Shown here one piece after another: positions 1 through 11,800 of a stretch of DNA of 64,000 nucleotides. The position numbers were made by a program, and so were the translations under genes. Where the stretch lies: assembly GCA_036023115.1 (NCBI GenBank), contig JAYKKT010000090.1, positions 33,030,001 through 33,094,000 on the forward strand. The letters run 5' to 3'. The stretch comes from Brasenia schreberi. Its lineage: Eukaryota > Streptophyta > Magnoliopsida > Nymphaeales > Cabombaceae. A model generated the notes under the pieces. The model searched no databases, had not been told where the DNA came from, and was given only the letters and a program-made list of their open reading frames with translations. Numbering within the stretch: position 1 is the first letter of the stretch; every line of letters starts with the position of its first letter.

Positions 1-2605
1 AATGCAAAGTCATTGTGACTCCGCACATCCAATACTGAAAACTGGGTTGTAAGTTTTCGGATTATCTTAAACGAGCATTGAGGTTTTTGCAAGATTTCAG
101 TCTGAGGATTTATGTATGGCTAACTAAGCCAAGTTATGAAATGCCATTTTCTTGAAAATGTCCACAAGGGAGATCTAGTATTCATGTATATATGCAAAAG
201 AAAATGCCATTTTTATGTGGTTGTGTTCAGTTCTTCTACAAATAATACAAAAAAAAAGTTAGATCAGTTTACTTATAAAATATATAATTTTAATGTTGAT
301 TGACGATGTTATTTTCATTTTGTTTTTATGTGGTTGTGTTCACTTCTTCTACAAATAATACCAAAAAAGAAAAAAAAAGAAGAAAGTAACACCACCAAGA
401 TCACCAATGGCGGTGCGTAGTCCGCATGGGCTACATCTACCGTTCATCTTGACGATGAAAGGCCAGGAAACGTCATGGAGATGTGAACCCTTTGGACGTC
501 CCTTTCAACGGTAGTAATGACGACATCGTGTTGTCATGGCATCCAAATCTGGGGCCCACACGTTTCATATGCGAACCCCTATGGATTTGATTTCCCTTGG
601 AGGATCATGATCCTCTTGAAGAAAGAACTTTCCGCAAAGATGCCTCCCGTCATGGCCGCTGTGGATCAATCTGAAATAACGACGAGGCTCATGAGTCAAC
701 TCCACATTACCTGAAAAAAATAATGCTTTGCTTTTTCTCAAAGAAATTAAAATTTACCACCAGTAAATCCCATACTTTCAACGAGTTATCGACTGATTGC
801 AAATGTCAAATATTATTTGATGCAACAAAACATTTTTTGTTTCTCTACCATTTATAGTGTTTATCGTTTGATTTGAATTATATCTTAATATCACATTGAA
901 TAATAAGTTGTGCATTTCTTCTTTTTAATCAACATGTTAAGAATGACAAGCATTTACAATATAATAATAATAATAACAATGTTTGGTTTTCATATAATGA
1001 GACTAACTATTTTAGTTTTTATCGCATACCAATGAGACCAACTTAGTCTTTATTGGTATAAATAAAATGCTTTATATTAGAGATGTATTATAGAGGAGAC
1101 AACAATAACCTCATAAGCCACATAATTCATTACACAAGCCTTATTTATTCGAGCTTAGGGCCAGTCATGGAAGCATCCACGTTCGAACTTGACTCCATAT
1201 ATTTTCTCATAAAAACAGAACGATGGATGGAACGGAGTCACCCAACCCAAGACCAAATAAAAAACGATCATACTCATCTCGTATTTCTTGTTTTATATAT
1301 CACGTTTCAAAATCCTTTAAAATCTCAACACACTCATCTTCTAGGTGGGACCGTCTCAAAAAGCCCATGCCACGACACAAAGAGATTAGCAGCTGTTCAT
1401 CACCGAAACGGACGGTAGAGGTTTCAAGCAAAAATCTCAAATGTGCTCCGGCATATCATCACCAGAGGCTGCTGCTCTCAACGGCAGATGCATTATTAGA
1501 CGGAAAGGAATCTCTCCTCTCAGCCTCCCAATGCCACGTGGGCCCCCCTTGCTTTCACATTTCGCGACTTAAGTGTCCCGTCCTTTTCTTTCTTCTATTC
1601 AAAAAATCTCTCCGTCCGTACTGTTCCTGCATTGTAGGGACATAAATGACCCCAATCTCGATTCAACCTCCACCGTGTCGAGTCCACGAGTCGTGTCATG
1701 ATAGGAACACCAGCATATGTTGTAGTATATGAGGACGCGTATATTTTCTTTGTATTTTACATTGTTCTTGAATTGACTGGATGAATGAAGATAAGGGTGA
1801 CTTACAAGAAAACACAGAAGCAAAATCTATGCATGCAAAAACTGATTGTTTTATTATATACTTCATCTGATTCGGTTACCTCATTTCTTTACACTGGGGT
1901 ATGGCGATTGACTGGATCAAGACCAACCGTATTACACATCATGTGTTTAAAATAGGCAGGAATCATTTGGCATTGTTTGTAGTTTGATTTGACAAAGACG
2001 ATACTTTGTTGGCACGATCCGTATCACCAAAAAGTTATATGTGATTATGGTTTGACATTTGTTAATGGTACACTTTTGATTGAGAGTTGCACAATTAAAG
2101 ATGTGAATGTTCATTGTGGAGCGGCTTAATCATATGTTGATGCTTACAAAAAACTTAGTTACCATGTAGGACTTAAAAATTTGGAGCCTAAAATTAGGGC
2201 AGTCCACACTTTTTTTCTTCTATGATCTTCATATTTTGATTGAATTCGCATGTGATGAGCAATAGATCACTTGCTGGGGGGTGAACATGTAAATTGAAGG
2301 TCACGAGTTCGATACCCAGGGCGTGCATCTGACTTGGCCCTCCCAAATCATTCAAGAATTTTGCAGTTCTGCCTGTTTCTTAAGTGGATATTGACGGACT
2401 CGAGTAGGACACGAATGCAGCCGTGTCTATGTTATGCATGGGCGAAGTGCCAACGAAATACAAAAAGGTGAATAAGAAAGGCTTTCGGAACACGTGGTAA
2501 GGAGCGTATACCCAAACTAAGAGGGAGGGAGGGAGGGAGGGATTGTGGGAGGCACGGGCACACTTGCTTCCGTAACAAAAAGAAAGGAAAAAAAATGAAA
2601 ATAAC
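1..2605. other. Non-coding 5' flank of the SPL7-like gene
   Basis: AT-rich DNA with no recognisable gene. Short open frames around 1083-1645 show no known domain and overlap each other in different frames, as chance frames do. A SINE-like scrap lies near 2252-2372, and a GGGA-repeat tract occurs at about 2521-2541. The last few hundred bases are presumably the promoter and 5' UTR of the gene at 2813; I see no convincing TATA box. Confidence 0.5.
2252..2372 (+). mobile_element. tRNA-derived SINE fragment
   Basis: The stretch contains a pol III box B-like motif (gagttcgataccc, about 2308-2320) followed by gcgtgcat and a ttggccctccc tail. The same order is seen in better-preserved copies at 30.8, 39.3, 41.3 and 48.8-49.1 kb. 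The box A half is eroded here. Confidence 0.4.
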
Positions 2606-2812
2606 ATGAAAAAGCCTTTTTCCTTTTTTCCTTTTTCTGTTGTCGTCATCATCCCAATCCATAATTGCACGAGGCCTCAGCCTCCTCCTTCTTGCTGGGA
2701 GAAGGAGAGAGAAGAAGAAAACGACGAAGGAGGGAGATGTTCCAGCGGTGAATCCGGCGGACGAAAGGGCGTAGAATCGTTCGAGAAAGAGGGAGGGGGT
2801 TTGTGGTCAGAG

Positions 2813-5800
2813 ATGGAGGCGCCGCCGGAGGACGCCGGCGCGCTGGCGGGAAACTCCTGCGGTTGGGAATGGGGGAGCCTGCTGGACTTCCCCATTGAAG
2901 ACGATTCGGGACTCCTATCCTGGGACTCTTCTCCGCTGGACAACCAGCCGTCCGGCACCGACACCTCCTTCTCGCCTGCGGATCTTGGGGCTCCGGCCGA
3001 CGCCCCGCCGGCGGATCGGGTTCGGAAGAGGGATCCGAGGGTGGTCTGCCAGAATTTCATGGCCGGAAGGGTGCCGTGCGCCTGTCCAGAAGTCGACGAT
3101 AAGGAGGAGGAGGCGATGGCCGTCCGGAAGCGGCCGAAGACGGCCGTCCGATGCCAGGTTCCCGATTGCCAAGCCGATATCACGGAGCTGAAAGGGTATC
3201 ACCGGAGGCATCGCGTTTGCTTGCTCTGCGCCTACGCGCCCACGGTTGTCCTCGATGGCCATATGCATCGCTATTGCCAGCAGTGCGGCAAGTACGCCTC
3301 TTCTTTCCCCCTTCTAATTTTTCTCCAGAATCTTCTCCCAAATCGTGTTTCGGCTTAGTTTATGCACGCGATACGAACTACGCATATTTATTTTGATGCT
3401 TGCCTTTTATACTTGAAAAGATGTGTACTTTCTTTTAGCTGAAATGTTTAGTACTTCAGTGCTTATGCTATCAACTGGAAAGATGATATTTCGCTTCATT
3501 GGAGTTTTTAGGAGTTAAATTTTTTATTCTATCAATTAGAATGATGGGTCTCCCTTTTGCTAGATATATTCAGAAATTCATATTTTATTTTATCAATTGA
3601 AGGCCTGGAACATCGTTCTATTACTAAGTTTAAAGGGTTAAGTGACCGTTAGTAGTTTCTTGCTGTTTCTTTCTCCATGACCGCGTCCGTAAATAAGAAC
3701 AATATCACTGTTTTGACAATGAATAAGTGCAGGGTAATAAATTTAACTATTGCCTCGTCCTTTTCCTGGAAAATTATGAACCCTTGGAAATGATCTGTTG
3801 CAATTGTCAGCTATTTCTTTTTGTGACGAGAGTTTCTAAGTGTTAGAAAACTATCATGGATTCCATATATTGTAATTGTGTCATTGATATGAAAGGATTA
3901 AACCCTTGTAAGAAATAAAGTTTTTGATCGGAATATGAATGTGTCAAACCTAAAGAACAGTTAACTATTTCAGTTGGTAATAGTGTTAATGTAATACCGT
4001 TGGGAAGCCCCAACGGCTAGTAGCCGTTGGAGCTACCCAACGGCTAGTGCTGGCCCAGCCAGCAACTAGCCGTTGGATCCCAACGACTAGTGCTGGTCGG
4101 CCAGCACTAGTTCAGCCCATTTGATGATCTTGCTTCTTGCTACTTACTTGCCTCTTGTAAAGTGTCTATAAATAAGACCTCATTCAATGAATAAATTATG
4201 CAGTCTTGCACTGCTTCTTGATTCGTTTTGTGTATACTTCCGCTCTTGTCAATCATTCTTGAAGATAGACATTCGTCAGTGAATGTCATTTGACTCTCGG
4301 TGACTCGGTAATATTGATTGATGCAACATCAACCTTTGATGATCGACAATTATTCACATGGTATCAGAGCCTCGGATCGAAGAAAACGAGTGCATCGGGA
4401 AGCGTGCCGAAAGTGCAAAAATTGAAGATTTGCATCAAACTTGAGGTTAGTCTTAAATATTCATTTTTTGCACAAATGGAAGGCAAAAATGAGTCGTTTA
4501 GATGTATTCTAGACCCAAAAAGTTATCAAAGTTGGGCTAGAACAATGAAAAAATATTTTTTATCAAAAGATTTTTGGGATTACATTGATGGGACTATAAA
4601 AGAACCAATTTTGGACATTGATGGCTTAGATGATGATGAAATCATCAAAGCACATGAGAAATTCAAAACCGATTTGAAATTGTGGGAAAAAAATGAATGC
4701 AAAAATCACATGGATCATTTGTCAAAACGTGGATGAAAAACTTAGAAATCGGATTAATGCTTTTGAAAATGCGTTTGAAACTTGGGAATATTTGAAAAAG
4801 CTTCATTCTCAAGATGATTTTGTCTTTCAAATTGATCTTATGGAAAGAATGATTATGCTCAAACAAGAGAACCTAAGCATTAGGGATTATCACAATGCAT
4901 TTTCGGAACTTTGGACTCAATTAAGGAGTTTTGACAAATTTGGAAAACTTCACAAACTAGACGAATTTCAAGAATTTTTGGAAAATCAATATTTTTTCTT
5001 GTTTATGCGTGGTCTAAGAGACGAATTTGAAAACATTAGATCAAGCCTTATACATAGGAAACCTAGACCTAGAGGGGATACCTTCTTGCCGATCTTGTTA
5101 TGGAGGAAACAAGATTGAAAAACATGCATGTTGCAAAAGAAGCAGTACTTGCCGCATCAAGACCCGGAGCAAATTTGAAGACTTACAAGCCTCCACATAC
5201 CAAGAACAATGAAGGCACATTCAAGAAGCCCACGGGACCATGGCCTAACAAGGATACAATTTGCCATTATTGCAAGGAAAGTGGACACATTAAAACCACT
5301 TGTCCTCTACTCCGAAAAAGGGGTGGAAACGTGGGAACCGTGGAAGAAGGAGGTGTCTTACCCAACAACATAAAAGCGTACATAGAAGAAATTTTTAAAG
5401 AAAAAGCAAGCATCTCCGGGAATGCTCTATCTACTTCGCAAGGTATGTCTTGGTTTTTAGATTCTGGTGCATCTTTTCATATGACACATAGTGAAGATTC
5501 TTTGGTTAATTCTTGTGAAACCATTGGAAAACATGTGTTTACGGCCGATGGAACAAAACTCCAAATCAAAAAATTAGGAAACCTTGAAAAACAAGACTTT
5601 AAAATTCAAAATGTAAGTTTTATACCTAAGCTAAATTTAAATCTACTTTCGGTTGCTCAAATATGTGATAACAACTGTATAATCACTTTCTCATCCCAAC
5701 ATTGTGTGGTGCAGGATCACCTATCGAAGAAGGTGATTGGTCAAGACCATAGAGAAAGTGGACTATACAAAATGGACTATCTTGTTATGCCAAATTCGGG

Positions 5801-8800
5801 TTTTTGTAACATAACCCAAGATGCTAGACTATGGCATAAAAGACTTGGACACTTGAACTCTCAAAAGATGTGTAACATTCCTTTGATGAAAAGCATTAGA
5901 GAGAAAAATTTTGAATGTAAAGATTGTCTTCTTGGAAAAATGCATCATCTTCCATTTGGAGAAAGAAATTATGTACCAAAGAAAGCTTTTGATTTAATAC
6001 ATTCGGATGTTTGGGGCCCCGCGCCCATTGTTTCTAAAGGAGGATTGCAATACTATGTGATTTTTGTGGATGACTTTACTCGATTTACATGGATATATCT
6101 TTTAAAACACAAATTCGAAGTATTTGAAAAATTTGTAATATTTTGTAACATGATCAAAAACCAATTTGGAGCAACCATTAAAATCTTTAGATCCGATTCG
6201 GGAGGAGAGTACATGTCTAATGAATTTCATAACTTTATTGAAACTAATGGTATTATTCACCAAAAATCATGCACTAAAACACCTCAACAAAATGGTCTAG
6301 CAGAACGAAAACATAGGCATATTATTGAAACTTGTAGAACTATGTTAATTGCTAGTAAGGTTCCTAAATTCTTATGGGCCGAAGCTACTCTTACCGCCAT
6401 ATATCTTATAAATAGAATGCCTTCATCTAACCTTGAGAATACTTCACCTTTCGAAAAATTGTATAACATCCCTCCATATTATGAAAGACTTAGGGTTTTT
6501 GGATGTAGATGTTTTGTGTATACAGACAAGAATGACAAATTGTCACCTAGAGCTATTGAATGTGTTTTTCTTGGTTATGGCATTGACAAAAAAGGATATA
6601 GGTGTTTTGATCCTATAGCAGACAAATTGTATGTGTCCAAGGATGTGAAATTCTTTGAGAATGACATTTATTATGAGTCCAAATCCTTGGAAAATTCGGA
6701 ACCTTTCATTCCTAAAGATATTTTTGAGTTAGAAGAAGATAATGATTGTGACTCAGTAGATCATCAAGACATTCAAGAAGATCATGTTGAAAACAATGAT
6801 GTTTCACACACCACTGTTGATACTCGGTCAATTGTTGAACCCTTTCCCTCAAATTATCCCAGACGACCTAGAACAACCCGTTACGCCCACACTGAACCTG
6901 ATATTACAAGCTTTGAACCCAGGGCTTCAAGACCACCTCAGCGATTTGTGTCATATGAATCTTTTGAACCACAACGAAGAAATTTGATTGCCACCCTTCG
7001 TCAAGTAAAGGAACCTAGGTTCTATCATCAAGCTAAAGGTATTCCAGAATGGGAAGATGCTATGAAAGATGAACTCAACGCCCTAGACAAGGCTCAGACA
7101 TGGATAGTTGCACCCCTGCCTAAAGATAAGAAAGTCATTGGATGTCGATGGGTATATAAAATCAAAACTCACAGCAACGGGCACATTGAGAGATACAAGG
7201 CTAGATTAGTTGCTAAAGGTTATGCCCAAGAATATGGAATTGACTATGATGAAACGTTTGCCCCAGTAGCTAGAATGACCACGATTAGAATTCTCATTAC
7301 CATTAGTGCAATAAAAAAATGGAATATATACCAACTTGATGTCAAGAATGCTTTTTTGAACGGTTACTTGAATGAAGAAGTCTTCATGAGTCCTCCTCCT
7401 GGCATTACTCTCCCTCTTGGTCATGCTCTTAAATTACGAAAAGCCTTGTACGGTCTGAACAAGCTCCAAAAGCTTGGTTTGATCGATTTGAAAAATTCAT
7501 GCATTTGCATAATTTTGTGACTTGCTATACTGATACTGCATTATTTGTACGCAAAACACAATCTGGTATTGTTATCTTGCTTTTGTATGTGGATGACATG
7601 ATCATCACAGGAAGTGATGAAGTGGGAATTGCTGAAGTTAAACTTAATCTGCATCACGAATTTGATATGAAAGACTTGGGTTTGCTGAATTACTTTTTAG
7701 GTATTGAGATAACCAAAAATAGTTGTGGATACTTTATGTCTCAAACCAAATTTGCTAACGATATTGTTGAAAGATCTGGGATTACAGATACTAAGGTTGT
7801 TGACACACCCGAAGTCCTAGGCACCAAACTGCGTTCCACAGATGGTGAGAAATTAGAAGATCCCACCCCTTATCGACAGCTTATAGGTGCACTCACTTAT
7901 CTCACCATTACTAGACCAGACATTTCTCATGCAGTACACACAGCCAGTCAATTTCAACAGGCACCTACTTCTGTCCATATGAGTGCTGTTTTGCGAATTA
8001 TTCGATATATTAGAAACACTGCTCACAAGGGGGTCCTCTTAACTTCCTCTTCATCTTTTGATTTATCTATATATACGGATGCTGATTGGGGTGGAGATGT
8101 CAACAATAGACACTCTACCACTGGTTTTTGTGTGTTTTTAGGTGAATCTCTTGTTTCTTGGAAGTGTAAAAAGCAACAGAAGGTGTCCCTCTCATCCACA
8201 GAAGCTGAATATCGAGCCATGGCTACAGCTGCGATGGAGATTTCTTGGATCACATCCCTTCTAGCAGACATGGGCGTTCAGGTCAAACACCCCGCCATCA
8301 TGTATTGTGACAACAAAAGTGCCATGTACATTGCCTCCAATAACACTTTTCATGAGAGGACGAAGCACATCGAGATGGACTGTCACTTTGTTCGAGAAGA
8401 GTGTCTAAATAAGAAGATCTCACTTTGTTATGTCACATCTAAGATGCAGCTCGCAGACTTTTTCACCAAATCTCTTTCAGCTTCTCGATTTCAGTTTTTA
8501 TTAGACAAACTTTCAGTGTATACCCCGTAAGTGGTGTTAATGTAATACCGTTGGGAAGCCCCAACGGCTAGTAGCCGTTGGAGCTACCCAACGGCTAGTG
8601 CTGGCCCAGCCAGCAACTAGCCGTTGGATCCCAACGACTAGTGCTGGCCGGCCAGCACTAGTTCAGCCCATTTGATGATCTTGCTTCTTGCTACTTACTT
8701 GCCTCTTGTAAAGTGTCTATAAATAAGACCTCATTCAATGAATAAATTATGCAGTCTTGCACTGCTTCTTGATTCGTTTTGTGTATACTTCCGCTCTTGT

Positions 8801-11800
8801 CAATCATTCTTGAAGATAGACATTCGTCAGTGAATGTCATTTGACTCTCGGCGACTCGGTAATATTGATTGATGCAACATCAACCTTTGATGATCGACAA
8901 TTATTCACAAATAGTACCAATCACACTTTTACCACTAAACTATATCCACTATTGTGATTGTTGTATAAGAATGGCCTCTTTGTCGAACAAAGAGTGAGGT
9001 GTGATCAATATATTATCTTGTGACAGTTACAGTGCTGATATGTCTTGTCTCCGGGATACAAGATGAAATAGGGCAAGAGGATGAGGGAAAAAACAAAAGA
9101 ACCTTTAGCTTTATTCCTTCAATCGGAAGTATGATACTACTTCCTAGGTTCTTTTTTTTTGTCTTTAAATTTTTTTGTAAACCAAAAATATGTCGGTGTG
9201 AACCAGTAAAAGCTTTATGTTGCAATACTTATCAGGAAAACATCAAGGTCCACCATCCGTCCATCTCCTGTGATCCTTCAAATTGGATATTTTAAGCTGA
9301 GGATGTAGCTAGGTGTGGGGAGCCCTTGGGGCTTAATTAGAAGCTTCTTAAAATATGCGTCATTGTATTTTCTTTTTGCAGCACTATTCATCAAATTAAA
9401 ATGATGGTACTTCATTCTACTGGAAACATTTAGTCATCATAATTTCTTTAACAGAAACTGTTAGGAGTAATTGTTGTCAAGTATTTCCTTCCATTAACAG
9501 GGACCACTCTAACCATTTACTGTAGAAATAGTAATTTGGTGCAGCGTTACCTCGATACGGTGCGATACGCCACCACGATACGATACACCTAAGAGTATCG
9601 TAAAACAGAACTTATCCCTCCGTATCGTGCGATACGGGCGATACGCCCCCAAAAAAAATATTCAATATTTTTTTGCAGGTTTCTGACCTCTCTTCACTTC
9701 TCTTCAAATCATCCTCCGATATGCTTGTTTGGGATTGCAAGTTGTGTATGTAACATTTAAATTCGGGTTTATAATTTCATTTATTGAATAAGAATAATTT
9801 ATGAACAAATAAAAATTGTGACAAAATCATTTTCTTTTCTATTGCCAACTTGTAGGTATATTTTTGCTACCAGTTTCTATTTTCATGAAATCGCAAACAA
9901 TGAAGAACAATTTGGTTGTCTCAGACCTCTCGGTTCATTGAGTGGACATTTCACAACTTCACTATTTTAGGGTTCACCTTACATGACTTCCATTGAATTG
10001 AACATTATCAACGTGTGTGAGGCTTAACTCAGTCTGTGAAGTGAGAAATGAAGCTCAAGCATTAGTTAAAAAGCTAGTCTCCAGTAAGAGAAAAAGGAGA
10101 TATCATCAAGTAATAATATCACATCACTGAGGTGTCATAGACTCAATAATCAAAGAAATGGAGCTCATCGTTTTGATTTCCAAGCATAAGGTGTTGCTGA
10201 TGATGATGAGGATCTTCAGCAAGGAGAATATGAAGATTATTTAGTTGATGATCCTGATTACAATTTATAAAATATAAATGTATTTCATTTTTTTGATTCA
10301 AAATATGTAAATTTGGATGCAATTGTTCAATGTTGAATGTTCAATCTGTACTAAACTTTGCATTATATGAATTTAAAGCAATTACCAGATTTTTCTTGAT
10401 TTTTTTTTGGATTTTTACTTTTTTTTTTTTTTTTAAATATTTTTGTATTTTTTTAAATATTAAAGTATGATAGGGCGATACGATACGATACGCCTATATT
10501 GTGGAGCCCAGTGATACACGATACGATACACGTTAGACAACATTGATTTGGTGTTCATCTAGATGGTCGGAAACTAGGGCATCATGAGGTTTTAGACTTT
10601 TAGTTATTAGGTGCGTCCTTAAGCGCTGACTATGCTCTAAAGTTTCTCGAGGTCTGGTGCTTAGAATCAGCTGAAGCTTTTGATAAAGGACATAGACACT
10701 TCCCTTTTACTCCTTCTAAAAACTTTGTGTTGAACTACATGCATTTAAGTCAATATGATAAGTATTGGTACAGATTGCTTATTGTTACAGGGGTGATTCA
10801 ACTGATATGTATCAGTCGTATGTTATACTTTAAAAAATGCTAAAAAATAAAGTATATACTAAAAAAAATCTAGTGGTTCCCAGGAAGTTGTTAACAAGCC
10901 AAGACAATTGGAAAAATAACCCATGTTTATTGGCATTTCATAAACAATTAAAAGTTCATAGCGGAACATCATTAAGTCATTAACATTCATGAATAAGCTA
11001 AGACAACAATAACACGAAGTGTTTCATCAATAAGTTAAAACATTAACAATTTAACAAACTAATACATGAACAAGCTAACAACATTAACAAAATAATTGCA
11101 AACCAAATGAACAGGAAAGCATCAAATGAACCATCAACAGTGTACCATGCATTAAATCAAATGAACGAGCAGAACCATTTTCTCTTCAAACTTGATTCTG
11201 AGTTCAAACCATCAACACAATCATAAAAAAGTAAGATACCACTAGTGAGTGAACAGGGGTGAGTCTTTAAAGACCTGCCCCAGAGAAAGCTCAAATTTTA
11301 CTTATTTTTTGGGTTTGGAGTGGCAGCATCCGCTGTTTCCTATCATACTGTTGTATATACTATATACTGGCCGATACACTATCAATAACTTTGTCGGTGC
11401 TTGTATCAATCACTAGAAGTTCCTAATGTTAACCCCATACCCACCTCAGTACATTTTGAGTTGTTGCTATCGTTATTGTTAATAGTTGATACAGGGGATT
11501 ATGTTATTGTTAAATTTTTTAGGACATTTATACACAATTGTGTACGATGCAGAAGATGTGTATAAAATCAATAAATGTGGAGTCATGAGCATAAGATAAT
11601 ATTTCTGAAGGCTAGGTCCAATAAGTATGATAAGAAGCTCTTGATAGAAATGCAGACAATAAGAAAAATGGTTTCGTTTTCAGTTTAAATTAGATAGACA
11701 GTTAGCAGCTGTAACATAGAGAAGGCATGAAGATGCACTAATGAGAGGCAATAGAAATGGTTATGTTAATTAACTTCCGTTAGTGTTTTCTCAATGATAT

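Larger units (their letters stand above)
3979..8914 (+). mobile_element. Young Ty1-copia LTR retrotransposon with aatag target-site duplication
   Basis: The element has 375-bp LTRs starting TGTTAATG and ending TTCACA (3984-4358 and 8535-8909). They are flanked by the 5-bp duplication aatag at 3979-3983 and 8910-8914. By eye the two LTRs differ at two positions, both C in the 3' copy and T in the 5' copy. A primer-binding site TGGTATCAGAGC (initiator Met tRNA type) follows the 5' LTR directly. Internal order is gag, protease, integrase, RT, RNase H, which defines Copia rather than Gypsy. It sits in the sense orientation inside SPL7 intron 1. Confidence 0.96.

Noticed and set aside
1083..1645. 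Two overlapping open frames of 111 and 140 codons upstream of the SPL7-like gene
   Set aside because: They overlap in different frames, show no domain or codon bias, and have no splice or start context that stands out.
2677..3268. Long minus-strand open frames opposite SPL7 exon 1
   Set aside because: These are shadows of GC-rich coding sequence; the plus strand encodes the SBP domain.
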